Source: Siphonodentalium dalli
Taxonomy: Eukaryota; Mollusca; Scaphopoda; Gadilida; Siphonodentaliidae
DNA length: 64,000 nt
NCBI GenBank assembly: GCA_032622095.1
Contig: CP136064.1
Coordinates: 170,072,310-170,136,309 of the forward strand
Direction of reading: 5' to 3'
The notes below the pieces were generated by a model. The model was not told the origin of the DNA. It did not search any database and saw only the letters and a program-made list of their open reading frames with translations. Shown here one piece after another: positions 44,956-57,908 of the stretch. Each line of letters begins with the position of its first letter. The stretch's first letter is position 1. The position numbers and the translations under genes were made by a program.

Positions 44956-45175
44956 GAAAATAGCTCGGTCTTTCTAAAGTTAAGCTTTGTATAATATATT
45001 AATGGCTATTATAACTCACATAACTGCACTGAAGTATTTTGGGAATAGTGCTGCAACACGGTGCAATGCTCATCGCATCATAAGGGGAAAATCGTGATAC
45101 GCATTGCATCGTGAACCTTCGGCAGCGTTGCAGTCCTATTCCCCAAACTGATACTTCAGTGCAGTTATGTCAGTT
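44956..45175. repeat. 220-bp repeat, copy next to the LINE 3' end
   Basis: Starts GAAAATAGCTCGGTCTTTCT. The inner part is a foldback: CTGCACTGAAGTATTTTGGG pairs with the complement of ACTGATACTTCAGTGCAG. The copy at 49372-49594 has the same start, foldback and end (GTTATGTCAGTT) at high identity. The 40 bp before the foldback are also shared. Confidence 0.85.
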
Positions 45176-45185
45176 GTAGTCCTTG

Positions 45186-48100
45186 TTATATAATCCTTTA
45201 TTTCCTCCATGTAACAGAGAGCTTAGAATAAATTTATACAAATAACGATACAAATGAACAATAACACAAGAAAGAATACATGTGAGTATGTACATTAAGT
45301 CAATCACAGAAGGACATTCATGATAATTATATATACAGTTTTCATTTTATCAATTATGTAATAATATATTGAGATAATTCAGGCACACGTGTATAGACGA
45401 CGTGCCTGTTAGCACGAGAGTGTGGGGTTTTGGAATAATGGGATAAAATGCAATAAGATGCTTTATACAAGGGTGACAGAACTATATCGATAATACGCAC
45501 CATAATAGTGAGTTGGCATGTAAGATGAATTGTAAGACGAATTAGCTACTTCTGGAATCATTGTAATCTTATCCAGCGGTATATCGTTTGAATGTTTTAT
45601 TGTGTCCACGAGGATGGCTCAGGATAGTCAGGTATAGAAGATACCCGCATGTGTGCTTGTGGTTGACAATACTGTATATGGTTATGCTAGTGTGGGTCCA
45701 GTCAGCGTTTCGTATTGCGAGTGATACTATATAAAATATTGTGGATGGGGTACTCGGTCGAGGTGCATGCATCATTTGCACTACATTGATATACAATCAT
45801 GGAATAACAGGTATATCAGATGCACGGAGCAGCTCGTGATAATTTTTCCACATGCGGAGCATACTCCTTGTTATAAATATAATACATTTGTTAATATTTG
45901 TTATTTTTTCCAGAACATGTGGTGGGATGCATGACAGAAATATCATCTGTTCATATGTGGTGAGCTTGTCGATTTTTATAAAGCAAGGAATGTTCAAGTA
46001 GTGTGAACCACATGTCATTCCTTGCCACAGATATTTCCGGACACACAATGATGCTGTGTTCAACTTTGTTGCTGTATTGTTTATTACAGAGCATACATTT
46101 CCGTTTTCGGGAATCACGGATTTTGCTAAGAGCTTCACTATTTCAAGGAATTCAACTTTGTATTGTGAATATGCTCTACATATGAACCATAACGGCGAAA
46201 CAGCCAGTGAGCTGTAGCTATCTAAAAAGTATTGATGTGAACTTTCTCTATGAAGACGCGCTTTCTACGCCGCTTCCTGGAAGTGTGATACTCCCTGTCA
46301 GACTAGCTGCTTCCATGCTTCCTTCGATGGGAAATTCTCGTTTTCAACGAACGCAATTAAATGTGATCTGAGATCTCCAAGATTAAAATTATATCTGATA
46401 TAAACGAATGTTCGCTTAAGGCGTCCCCTCTGATGGCGCTGTCTAAATGACACATGAAAATATCTTTTGAGGATTTGATGAGGGATGTCCTACAAAGACT
46501 TCCGAGTAGCACGAGTTTGCGTTTATCGATGAGGGCCGTAATGGGGAATGTGCCTAGAAGGCCCAGTACAACATCAGTTCAGGTCCTATATGGGAGCCCT
46601 TGAATTTGTTTTAGGCAAAATCGATGGGTTTTTTCAAATGAATTTTCGTTCGTTGTGGATATGCCATGCCGCAAAGAAATTTGCTCCAATATAGACCTCT
46701 TGGTAAGACAATTGTGTTATATAACAGGTTTGAACTAAGTGGAGTTATTCCCCCAGCATACATACCCGCATTGATCAGCGTGCAATATGATGCTCTAAGT
46801 TTCTGACAAATGTTATTAGTAAGGTTGTTCATCTGATCCTTGTTACTGAGGGGAATACCAAGATGCGTAATTTGGTTCGACTCATGAATAGGTTTTCCAT
46901 TTATAAGCCACGATTTTGTACTTCGAGATGTTTGAACGGATGTGCGATCATTGAACACTATTATTTTACATTTGTCTTGGTTATATTTGAATCTCAATGT
47001 TTGGCTGAATGTACTACATATGTTACACAATAGTTGTAGACCCGGAGCAGTTAAAGTCAGCAATCATGTCATCTGCGTGTGTTGGTGTGGCACAACATGA
47101 GGAGCCAAAGCAAAAAACCATGTTTGCTCTGTTCAAGAGTGTATAAGGTCGTCAATGAATATCATGTAGAACAAAGGGGACAAGATACGACCATGTCTGG
47201 TTCCCTGTTGTATTACGAAAAGGCGACAAACACAGCCGTTGAATCGGACAGAGCACTTTAGTCCACATAAGAGGGAGTTGATGATGTGCCAAAATTTCCC
47301 TTGGAAGCAACGTTAGTCCAAACCGTATCAAAGACTTTGTGGACATCTAAGAAGCATGCAAATAAGGTACAATGATTTTCGGCTGTGAACGATATTGACT
47401 CATGTATTATAAATGATGAGTTCAAACAGCTAATTCCTTTTTGGAAACCATGCGGAAGAGGGTGCACTTTCATGAGTTGGGGGAATTGGTTTCAAGGCGC
47501 ACGAGAATTATTTTCTTAAATATTTTGTATAGGATAGGAAGCAATGTAATGGCGCAGTAACTGTCAAACTAATTTTTGGGTTTGTTTCCTCCTTTATTTT
47601 GAGGAATTATCATGCCGACTTTTGCTCGTGTGGGTACGTGATTGAATTCCAGCATTTTCGACAAAAGCCTAACTATTGAGAGATGGAGGAAATCACCACC
47701 ATGTACAATGTGCTCATAACACAGTGAATCGAATCCGGGAGCTTTGCCTTTTTTGGCGGATTTCAGTACGTTTTGAAGTTCTTCTAAAGAAATTTCATGG
47801 CATAGTTCGGTATCAAGGTCTGATATTTCGAGTAACTGCGATAGTTCTTCTACTTGATTATTGACAGATGTATGGTGGTTTTCGTAGAAGTCATCGCTGA
47901 CTAATGGGAATAGAGGTTTTCAAAGTGAGATGCCCATGCTTGTGTTACGTCACTTGGTTCTCTAAAAGAGGAATTATTTACTTCAAATAGATCATTCGAC
48001 GTGATACCTCTATCGGAGCGTCTTTTATTGAAGGTTCTAAAAAAGGCGTTAATATCCATTTCTGCTAATCTATCAAGTCGATCATCAAGTTGTTGAATGT

Positions 48101-49330
48101 GTTTTTCATTTGATTTCCGAAATTCACAACGAAATAAACATTTAGATTCCCTGTATGCTCGGTATGCAGGGTGTGACTGATCTCGTGGTCTGGCATAAGA
48201 AATCCACTCATGTCGCCTCAGGACCGTTTCGTTGTGGAGCTCCTTCAGAACATCATTCCAAAATGGTCTGAGGTGACGATTGAATTTCTTGGGTGGAATT
48301 GATATTCGAGCTGCTTCTGATAAAATTGTGACTATTTCGTTGTAGTAAGCATCTATTTCGTTTTTGTACGAAATTCTAAGTTGTGTATATAGAGCTGATA
48401 TGTATCTATGGAATCAGCGGAAATAATGGCTCGTTTCCAGTCTATCTTTGGTATGGATGTAGTTCTACAAGTGGACGTCGAAATATATAAGATTTCAAAA
48501 ATATGGGACGATGATTTGATACATTAATAGGAGTCGTCCAGGACTTCAATGTGTTCAACTCTATGAAGTTCCGCAGAGGGTATAAGGATATTATCAATGA
48601 CCGTACCAGGGCCACCGTCCGCGGGGACAAATGTGGTCTTGACACCTATAGAAGCTGATTTGCAGTGCGCATATGACAATTTTACTATATCTAGCAGTTG
48701 CGCAAACGCTCCGTTCCTCGCGTCGTGCTTTTCAGGGGTACCATTGAAATCTCCCATCAGCATTAAATGGCCAAGGGATTTGAATATGGACATTAAATTA
48801 TTCAGTTTTTGTATATATTCTTCATAGTGTTTTGTCGTGTAATTTGGTGAGGGTAGCTATACTTGAAAAATATATAAGAAGACGCCTGGTTCCAGTTGAA
48901 GTTGTATACCGCATATTCTATCGTCATCAATGTCAAGAACGGTTACTCTAACACTAATAGATTTCGTCCACATCAAGCACGCACCGCCCTTGTATATCCC
49001 CATCTGGAGTGGCAATCGTTGGGAGGAGTCACACACTGCATGATAAGTATACAAATCGTTTACAAGCTCAGGAAAGTGCACGTTATGTGAGTGAAGCCAA
49101 TGTTCGGCTATCGATATCATGGTCAGACAATAATGTATTCAAGTATGCGCTACTAGACAGTAGGCCGATACAGTTGTATGTAGCTATGTTTAACATGGTT
49201 ATCAGTATCAAGTGATAAAACTTTAGACACAGAATGCGGAAAGAATATAGGATAGAATTATAAATCAACAGATAACGGATGTGCAAGACAATGTGAGAAA
49301 TTTAGCATACACGGAAGGTTTATAGCAATA
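45186..49330 (-). pseudogene. Near full-length, decayed LINE (endonuclease, RT, C-terminal zinc knuckle)
   Basis: Non-LTR retrotransposon ORF2 on the minus strand, broken by many frameshifts. Endonuclease: NIATYNCIGLLSSSAYLNTL (about 49190), EHWLHSHN with the catalytic Glu (49100), LMLMGDFNG (48755), TVIDNILIPS (48600) and NVSNHRPIFLKS (48520; SDH changed to SNH). RT: KAPGFDSLCYEHIVHGG (47720), SYCAITLLPILYKIF (47560), LFACFLDVHKVFDTVW with the first catalytic Asp (47370), HADDMIADFN with the catalytic pair (47075) and THLGIPLSNK (46860). C-terminus: CMLCNKQYSNKVEHSIIVC zinc knuckle (46090) and FIKIDKLTTYEQMIFLS (45975). The 3' end GGAGGAAATAAAGGATTATA matches the LINE at 13567. It is bracketed by 220-bp direct repeats. 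Confidence 0.85.
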
Positions 49331-49371
49331 GACACGAAACGTTATTGCCGTTTTCTCGAGATGAACTCTTC

Positions 49372-49594
49372 GAAAATAGCTCGGTCTTTCTAAAGTTAAG
49401 CTTTGTATAATATCATATTAGTGGGTATTATAACTCACATATCTGCACTGAAATATTTTGGGAATAGCGCTGCAACACGGTGCAATGCTCATCCCATCAT
49501 AAGGGGAAAATCGTGATACGCAGTGCATCGTGAACCTTCGGCTGCATTGCAGCCCTATTCCCAAAATTGATACTTCAGTGCAGTTATGTCAGTT
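49372..49594. repeat. 220-bp repeat, copy next to the LINE 5' end
   Basis: Direct-orientation partner of 44956-45175, including the 40-bp lead and the foldback. Small differences, such as ATCATATTAGTGGGTATT instead of ATATTAATGGCTATT, show that the copies have diverged since duplication. Confidence 0.85.
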
Positions 49595-51750
49595 CTATAA
49601 TTGTCATTATTGCCATGTTATTCTGTCTAGATATAACACCAAAGAAAAAAACAAGAGAGATGTCTAGTGCACAGGCCACCAGCGGGACTCAGTAGTATGT
49701 CGGCTCTCCCTGTTTTTGGAAATGCCAGTTGCTGGGCACGTAAAGCAGTTATGAAATTATAGAAAATTTATTTCAGAAATGGATTTTTATTATGTTACAT
49801 TCCATTATCATATTCATGTTTTTATTTACAATGGGTCTGTTCATTATTGGTCTTTGAATGTGCACGAATCTGAGTCTGGCTTGGAAATATAAAATATGAC
49901 TTTAAAATTATAATTGTTCAATATTATTCCAGGTAACTTCATATTAGACAAAGACTGTCCCAACTTTTCCAATTAATTCCCAATTTAACGACATGGAACG
50001 TGTGAAAGTACACAATGCGTTTCTATAGTACTGGAATATTCCATTGAAATAATAGTCGTGGACATTCTGATAAACGATAATTACGGTTTCCGTTCATTTA
50101 GACGAACATTCACTATTTATGTTGCACATTGACTTCAAACAAAATCTCATTTGTCGGTGGTATAATTTAACTGAAATGTTTACCGTATTTTGTTACCAAC
50201 TTGATGTTTTTAACACATGGTGGTAATAAAAAATTTCTATATATTGTTACCTCGGAATTTTTTCTTGAATTTGTTGCTGGAATCATGATATGGGGACCAT
50301 CGATTCGCATTGAGTACCTTTCATGTTGTGGCCAATTTCAAGGACAGGTATATGAACATACTAGGTACTTACTCTCAGGCTCCAAATAAAAGTGCAGACC
50401 CAAATAATTGTGCACGGGGGGATTCCATTGAACGTTAATGAAAGTGCAGACCCAAATAATAGAACAGGGGGAACTCTGAGCAAAACATCAACATAACTGT
50501 GGTTAAATAAAATAGTTTTATAGTAGGTAAAGTATAGGAATCAACATGTATGTGTCATGTGGTGTTTTGTTCAAAATTAAACATTAAATGTTGACATGTA
50601 TATCAAATACTTGAATATGTACATGCATCAAGTTATTATTATTATTATTATTATATATATATATACATTTAAAAACGAATTAGACATCAATTAGTTTCAA
50701 TGTGCTTTACATAAAAAAGGTACACATAAAATTCACAATAAAAAAACAATTAATCAACAACAAGGAATTTAAAAAACGGAGTAGGAGTTTTTTTTAAAGG
50801 GAGTCGTTAAAACTATACACCGCGGTAAAAAATAATTAAAACTCAAATAAAAGTCATTGCACTTAAATATCTTATTTGAACCTAAGAAGTGGATGTTATG
50901 CTTTATTCTCTCATCCAAATAAACACATCAAAATTACATGTAACGGATATTGAGAAACAGTTATATACAATAGTCATATAGCATATTACAATACAAAAGA
51001 TAATATATACATGTAACCCCGGATCTATAGCAGGTTGGGTTTAATAACCCTCGTTAGTTGTAAAAAACAGCGTATCAGCTGAGACGAGCAAGACTGCACC
51101 GCGCATTTTCCACATCTGCAAGACAGTGTTACTACTCGGTCCTGTTTGTGTTTGTAAATAGAACGGAACCGGGAAGTAATATTTTCGTCATACACTTGCT
51201 GTGTATTTTCTAATATCAGAAGAATGTGTCGAAGTAATTGTCATTTAAAGTCAAAGGTTGCTCGTAATATAATTATGTAAAACAGGTCAATAATTCCCTA
51301 TTACTATATATCTATTGAGCTGGTAGTGGCTAATATCAGAATTTTTTACTAAAGGTGGAACTTGTCATTCGTTTTAAATTTTATCCCATTGCTAAAATTG
51401 AGACTGTCTTAAGATTGGTCATGTCTCTGTTAGATTTTTTCCTGTTGTATTCGCTATATTGATGTATATATTAAGTAAGGCTGGCCAGTTATATTATAGT
51501 CCGATGGTTACACGATATCACAATATCAATAGTATAACATATTTATGGTTATAAGGATATAAAAAACATATAGATGATGATCACTCTAACAATTTATTCG
51601 CAGTTTCAATCTTGTTCACAGACAGGCATGCCCAGGTGGTAAATTCAATAATCAGCTTGGTGCTATCCATGGTGTTCGAATTCACTACCCGTGCATCACT
51701 GGATTTGAATGATTGGAATAATTACCAAGTAAGTGTCTAAATCCTGATCA
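49595..51750. other. Unassigned AT-rich DNA with a retroposon-like 3' end
   Basis: 50400-50475 holds a short direct repeat (AAAGTGCAGACCCAAATAAT twice). 50637-50720 has (TTA)n, (TA)n and CAATGTGCTTTACATAAAA, reminiscent of a reversed LINE or SINE tail. At about 49641 TCTAG precedes a basic frame (ITPKKKTREMSSAQATSG). None is a supported gene. Confidence 0.35.
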
Positions 51751-51751
51751 G

Positions 51752-53555
51752 TTAGAATTCATGCATTGTGAGTGTCTTTGTGATGAGTCTAATAAACGAG
51801 CAGGGTCTAAGAAGGGACGGGGGATCTTTCATATTGAGAATTTCGTCTATCGCTGACATAACATCAGCTTTCATAATATATCTATGATTTAAAAAACGTT
51901 TTCTTGAGTCTTTAAAAGATTCGCATTCTAATAGATAATGTATTTCATCACCTAGACTTCGAGTATGACATAGTGGGCATAATCTATCCGGTAGGTCATT
52001 ATAACTCCAGCGACCTTTTTCTATGGGTAGCTGGTGATTACATGTGCGAAATCTGCATAGAGTTACCCAATTTTTAGTGTCAAGGATATTAAGATAGTCT
52101 TCAAAATGTATATCATGTTTAAACATTCTATAAATTTTTTCCCTGCTACCAGATGTGTTTATATCAGTTTTCCATGTATCACGGAATCTGCTGTTAAGAC
52201 TACACTTGATATAAGAAATTAGTTGGTCAGTACAGATGATTTTATCCAACTTCATTAGATGGGCCAGACTGCAATCTGTTTAGATTTGACAAATTTTGTT
52301 TATCCAATGAAAATTTAAGTCTGACTGCTCATTGAACTTGAATTCTAATAAATATAAGATTTTACAGTATCTATTAGAGTTCATATTGACTACTTTGAAC
52401 CAGTACTTTATCAATCGCAAATTGATTAATATATCAATTGGTACCCTACCACTTTCTCCGTATATCATATAATTGCATGTAGATGGTTTTAACTGGAGAA
52501 CATGCTTACAAATTTTGTTATGTATGTTCTCAAATATGTCATTTTTGCCGGTACCCCCAAATCTCGCATCCATAAGAAATTATGGGAACAACTTGTGCAT
52601 CAAACAGATCAAATTGATTTTTAACTGAAAGGCAGTGTAATCTTGCTTTAGTGATTATCGAGTACATAGACTTAGTGACTTTGTCAGCAAGAAATTTCTT
52701 TGCTTCAGAGTATGAACCAGACTTGGTATGTGTAATTCCAAGATAGCTAAATATTTTGTACAACATCAATTGGATTGCCATTGTAGAAAAAAAATCTTTT
52801 TTTTTGGGAGGCTTCGTTTGGATATAAGCATGATTTTAGTCTGTTGCATTAACTGTCAGTTTCCACGTTTTGCAGTAATTATGAAAAATATTCAATGCGT
52901 TTTGTAATTTTGCGGGGGTTTCTGCCATGAGAACGGTGTCAACTGCATATAGAATTATGAACAGTTTCATGTAAATATTCAGATGATTTTAACGTCATTG
53001 GATAGTTTTGGTAGACCGATAGCTCCCGTGGACTCCAAGTAGTCTTCCAGGTCGTTTGATTGTTTTTTCCTAATTGTACTCTGGACTTAATATTTAGGTA
53101 CATACTGCATATAACTTTGTAAAATTTGCCATTTATATTATTTACCAATAGTTTGTGCCATAACCCTTGTCTCCATAATTTGTCAAACGCTTTCTCAAAA
53201 TCTATGAATGCACAGCATAAGCTTCTGTTTAGTGCACTAGTAGTTTGGGTCAGCATATGTAGAACAAACATATTATCAACAGTGGAATATATTTTTCTGA
53301 AGCCTGATTGATTTTCATTTATAATTTCATGTTCTTCTAGGTATGTATTAATTCTGTTTGTCAAGATTTTTGTAAATAATTTTCCAAGACAACTTAGTAA
53401 GGTAATTGCCCCTATAATTTCTGGGATGGCTAGTGTCGCCTTTGTTTTTAAATAACGGTATAATAGTGCCTATTCCCCAGGACTCAGGAACACAGCCAGA
53501 GTCTAGGACTAGATTTAAAAGTTTATAGTTTGCATAATTGCAACAGACAAACAAA
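51752..53555 (-). pseudogene. LINE remnant: RT and C-terminal domain
   Basis: Second zinc-tailed LINE type. In order on the minus strand: LDSGCVPESWGIGTIIPLFK and NKGDTSHPRNYRG (53505-53400), NENQSGFRKIYSTVDNMFVL (53300), CCAFIDFEKAFDKLWRQGLW (53220, first catalytic Asp kept), YAVDTVLMAETPAKLQNALN (52955), IPIISYGCEIWG-like block (52570), NWVTLCRFRTCNHQLPIEKG (52075) and CPLCHTRSLGDEIHYLLEC (51995). The usual catalytic YADD reads YAVD, so even a repaired frame would be inactive. Frame breaks lie near 53380, 53000, 52790 and 52270. The 5' side is cut off by the next LINE fragment. Clade not assigned. Confidence 0.85.
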
Positions 53556-53597
53556 AAACAGTAGATTAATCTGTTTTTTATTTGTCTGTTGCAATTT
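53536..53597. repeat. Hairpin at the junction of two LINE remnants
   Basis: AATTGCAACAGACAAACAAA and the complement of TTTATTTGTCTGTTGCAATT are inverted around CAGTAGATTAATCTG. It lies exactly where the two LINE fragments meet. Confidence 0.8.
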
Positions 53598-54300
53598 GAA
53601 GCACAGACGGAAAAGGTGTGTCTTTAGTTCTCGCTTGAACGCTGACAAAGTGTCACAACGTCGAATGTTGAGCGACAGCCTGTTCCAAACAGATGTAGCG
53701 ACCTCCTGGAATGATCGGCGTCCATAGTTATGAAGTTTTTTGACAGTTTTAATGTTCTGGCTGCAGGATATAGCGCGAGTCCGAGCTCCGACCTCTCGAG
53801 CATTGACCACAAACATTTCTGATATGTATGACGGATTTACTTGGCGGATAGAGTTATAGACAGTCACTGCACATTTAAATTGAACACGAAGCTGAAAGTC
53901 ATAATGTGCTCTTTGATCAGAGTGTGTGTTATTATGTCGTATTTTAGTTTGTTGCACATCAGCCTTGCACAGTTGTTAATAATGACATATAGTCGTTGAA
54001 TGTTATCTTGCGTAATTTTTGTCAGCAAAGAATTCAGACTGTCAACGCTTAGATAGCAGCGAACAATCCGCAAACACCAGAGATGTAAGTAGCATGTTTT
54101 GAACATGTTAGAGACCATTGTGTCCATTGTCATATGAGAGTAAAAATGGGCTCCCAGGTTACGAATACTGGAGCACGATGAAATTGTTGTGTCTCCAAGT
54201 CGAATATTGAATTGTTCATCTTTGTTGTTATTGGTGGATAGAGACTGGAGAGAATATCGAGATCCCACGACAAGAAATTCTGATTTATCGTCATTTAAGG
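53536..54300 (-). pseudogene. 3' part of a Jockey/CR1-like LINE
   Basis: RT thumb and C-terminal region: LNDDKSEFLVVGSRYSLQSL (54300-54240), RLGDTTISSCSSIRNLGAHF (54200), INNCARLMCNKLKYD (53985), then in another frame VTVYNSIRQVNPSYISEMF (53860), LHNYGRRSFQEVATSVWNRL (53730) and IRRCDTLSAFKRELKTHLF (53670-53600). The terminal VWN.L..FK..LKT.LF pattern is typical of CR1/L2/Jockey elements (established). One frameshift near 53870 separates the halves. It is 5'-truncated at about 54300 and its 3' end meets the LINE at 51752-53555 at a hairpin. Confidence 0.8.
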
Positions 54301-55055
54301 GGGAGACGCACGTTTGCCCAAAAAAATCTCATTTTTGGGTGGGTCAGATAAATTGGTAAAATCTTAATAATTCCATAACCATATGGACTAATACTCCACC
54401 GGAATATAGTACACATATTGAGGAATGCATACACTGTATTGGAAATATGAAAACATGAACATGATGAGCGCATTTAAAAGAGATTTGTAACTTTTTATAA
54501 TGAGTTCACTTTAGGTACCGAGAACTTTTTTTTAACTGTCACTTCCATCATCAAACTCTGGAGACAGATGTAGCTTCATATCTGCTTTCCACGAGAGGAG
54601 ACCTCGTTCTGTAAAAAAAAAGGAACACCCTTGTTATAAGTGAAGTCAAACATTGGGTACCCTATTCTCAAAAATGACAATAATAAGTCAGACATTTGCA
54701 ATAGGGACTATTTACAAATGTATGGAGGACAGGATGACCATAAAATAAATATTTTGAACTTGCAAAAAAAGAAAAGCCAGCGAACTGACTTTGAATATTG
54801 AAGCGCTATGCACACAATATAATGATATGATAATATAACAGAAGGATGAATGTGAATAAATAGTGCAATTAAGAAAAAATATCTTCATTTCAAACTATTT
54901 GAGATGTGATTCTTGGCCCATATTGACAGACTTCACATAATTAATATTAATCCAGTTTTCGCGTGATCTTATTTCTTCAATAGCAAAATGCCAGGTTTTT
55001 AAATTTAACTAGACTCTCGAAAGTTAGTATTCTCATCCAGTTGAACATGCATGTT
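54301..55055. other. Unassigned AT-rich DNA
   Basis: No gene, repeat or RNA was recognised. CCAAAAAAATCTCATTTTTGG at 54319 is a small inverted repeat. Confidence 0.4.
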
Positions 55056-55271
55056 ACAGTAATGCCCAAAGTAATCGACTCTTTAACTACAGCAGAATTA
55101 TGGGTAACTTTTCAGGAGTTAGTCGAAAATATGGCTTGTTGCCATTCATTGGAAAGCTATCGGGGAGAGCTTTCCGATGAATGGCAACAAGCCATTTTTC
55201 CGACTAAATCCTAAAAAGTTACCCATAATTCTGATGTAGTTAAAGAGTCGATTACTTTGGACATTACTGTA
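55056..55271. repeat. TA-flanked foldback MITE, copy 2 (full)
   Basis: Arms of about 95 bp start TACAGTAATGCCCAAAGTAA and meet at AAAGCTATCGGGGAGAGCTT. TA occurs at both borders. The arm words GAATTATGGGTAAC and ATGGCAACAAGCC are shared with the other copies. The 80-codon minus frame through it is an artefact. Confidence 0.9.
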
Positions 55272-57765
55272 TCTCTCAAAATATAATAAGAAAGCCATTG
55301 ATCCAATTTTTATCCATTTATCTAATGTAGCTATAATAATATAAAGAATTTCCACTATATTAAAATAACCAATCTCATAGTATGCCATTCAACATTAATG
55401 GTAGTCTGTTAAAACACAGTTGAAGTCGACTCCATGTACATACATACTATAGAATAATTTAAGTCAGATAATGGTTTATGCCAACAATTGACACATAACT
55501 GCCTGAGGTCATACATTGGAAGGAAGAATGAATCAATTTGTCAATTATTTTAGCAAAATTGGCATGAATAAATAATATACCTGCTCATTTCTCAGTATAG
55601 CACCTAATACTGATAGTGTCAGCAAGGTGACCTCAGTCGGCATTGATCACTAATGTTGAGAAATCCATTGATTCAGTTCCATTAACTGTTCAATCACCTA
55701 TAAGAGACAGCAAGAGTAAAACATCAAAACTGTGATATAATTCAATTTAGCATGACCAATGACTTTCTGAGGGGAAATTATTTTGATTTAAACATACTGG
55801 TACTTGTAGCATCGATACGCCAAACTCAATGCTATTTAGCCTTATAGGGAGCCTAGGATATATAAGAGAATGCATTGGCCCCACAATATTGACCTTGACC
55901 TTGTATTAAGCCAATTCATTATATTATATTTGTGAGGCTCCCTATGTGAGGCAGACATATATCAGAGAATGAATGCACTGACACAGGAATTTAATGCTGC
56001 ACCAGCGCAGTTCTAACCATGAAAGGGTTAAATCTATAAAATAAACAAAGCACTCACATTTTATATGTATCGGTGGACCACTTCTTGCACACCTTATATT
56101 ATATATCAAGCTTTCAGATCTTTATCATTTTACTTGTAAAGTATGCATGCTAAACTATAACTGAGTTGTAATGTATCATTCCTTTAAAGACTTTCATCAG
56201 ACTACGATAGTATGAGTATTCATAAAACTATTTTAAAATTAAATTTTGTCTACTTACCTGTTAAACTAGCCAATAATGTATCTTGATACAAAAGCAACGG
56301 TAACGATCTCCTCAACAGCGATATACGATGAATGTAAACCAGTAATGTCTGATGAATGTTAACAGGTACCAGCAAGTTGGACTGTCTGAAAAGTGATAAA
56401 CAATTGGTTCAGATGTGTAGCTCCTCATGTTTATGTTGATAATATGTAGTGAGACAATGTTCCAACATATGCATATACCAGTTAAATATGTAGCTAAATC
56501 TGATGCTACAAATCAATCACCACAAGTGTGCACCATATGCATGTGCAACGAATGCAATGTATAAAGAAAGGTGACCAGTCACAACTGTAACAGCAATCTT
56601 TTAATAATAAATTAATTTACTAATATATTAATAAAATACTATGAAATATGATAGTTCCATTCAGATATCATTCTTCTGTCTCAGGCTGTGCAATACACAA
56701 TGTACAGCAATTGCAGCAATCCAACATTGAATAAATGTTGGCTTTAGTGTGCACCGAAAGAAATATGTCGACATATACATGTCTTTTGCCGACAATGAAT
56801 TTGGGATACTGAAATCAATAAATTCTCAAATATATGACCATAATACCTACATCTTGCGGGGCTGTCTTTCCCATCTTGATCTTATTATGGCAATTTATAT
56901 GTACCTGATATGTCCTTTTTCTAGATGAGTTAACAATCACATTATTGAACTTGTTTGTACCTACCTTTTGAACAGGCAGCTTCGTGGTTGCAAATAGTCA
57001 TGCTTGGTATCATTATGTGATGGCAGTCCCAATTTTGCCACATGGAGTATCATGCAATATAACGTAAATTTATTACCACCTCCTGCAAAAGTACAGAAAC
57101 AAACATTTACTGTCATACCTCAAATTAATTGAGATTAGGTTTATAAATAGTTCAGCAAAACAGCAAAACATAATTTTGAAATAAAATTAATATATGGCAA
57201 CTATGTTTCATCTAGGTTTCATGTTCTGTCCCAAGAGAATGCAGTCCATTCTAGGTTTAAAAAATATTCTTCAAATGTTATTCAGACTAAAAAATTTGAA
57301 CTTACTATGTGATTATTGATGTTTGTTAACTAATCACTGTAACAGTTTTGTTTACATAACAATAGTTTCAACACACAAAATATCATTATTGGTGAGCTAT
57401 CAATAATTAATATGTGAAATGTTTTTATTGCTCCATGTTCATCTTGGTGGTCATACTTTTTACACATGTACCCACTGCGAAGGCCTCAAGTCTTTTGAAT
57501 CAAATTGGTCTATTGTCACCTGGTGTCAAAATAGATCAATCTGCTGATTTTTATTATTACTTTTCATAAATATATCATAGAAAACACATTTATCAGTATT
57601 CACATGCTTAAATACTTATTTAATGATTGATGCAAGCAATTTGCACCCTTGAATCTTAGTTCTGGAATTGTAGGGGGAAGACATGTCGATCAACTGATAC
57701 TGGTCGCTCAAACCAGATAATGAATGTTAATGTCAACTTACATATATGTGCCACAGCTTTTGGCA
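55272..57765. other. Unassigned AT-rich DNA downstream of the Mutator/YqaJ gene
   Basis: Contains a full TGCATTGGC-family copy (55845-56035) and, at 57340-57490, a weak match to the interior and end of the TTAA-flanked element (TTTTGTTTACATAACAAT, GCGAAGGCCTC). No terminal inverted repeat for the neighbouring transposase gene was found here. Confidence 0.4.
55845..56035. repeat. Dispersed repeat (TGCATTGGC family), longest copy
   Basis: GGGAGCCTAGGATATATAAG, AGAATGCATTGGCCCCA, then GTGAGGCTCCCTATGTGAGG, GAATGAATGCACTGACACAG and a tail ATGCTGCACCAGCGCAGTTC..ATGAAAGGGTTAAAT. The arms are inverted and the tail is shared with 11040, 22040 and 29570. Confidence 0.65.
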
Positions 57766-57908
57766 CTACTCCAATAACTTGAAGTGCTTTTTGGGAGCCT
57801 TCCTTCTTCCCACAATGTCTTTCATACTGCTGCATGGCTGCTCTGTGTCATCATTGGAATAGCCGGGCTTATCATCTTTCGGATTCTTTTGCACACACTT
57901 TGTTTGTT

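Noticed and set aside
44690-49690. Basic exon-like frames (PTPKRKKEITQFK near 44700, ITPKKKTREMSS near 49641) as further exons of the DUF4806-type gene
   Set aside because: Both follow good acceptors, but their phase does not match the end of the 38736-38825 piece and no donor or homology supports joining them.
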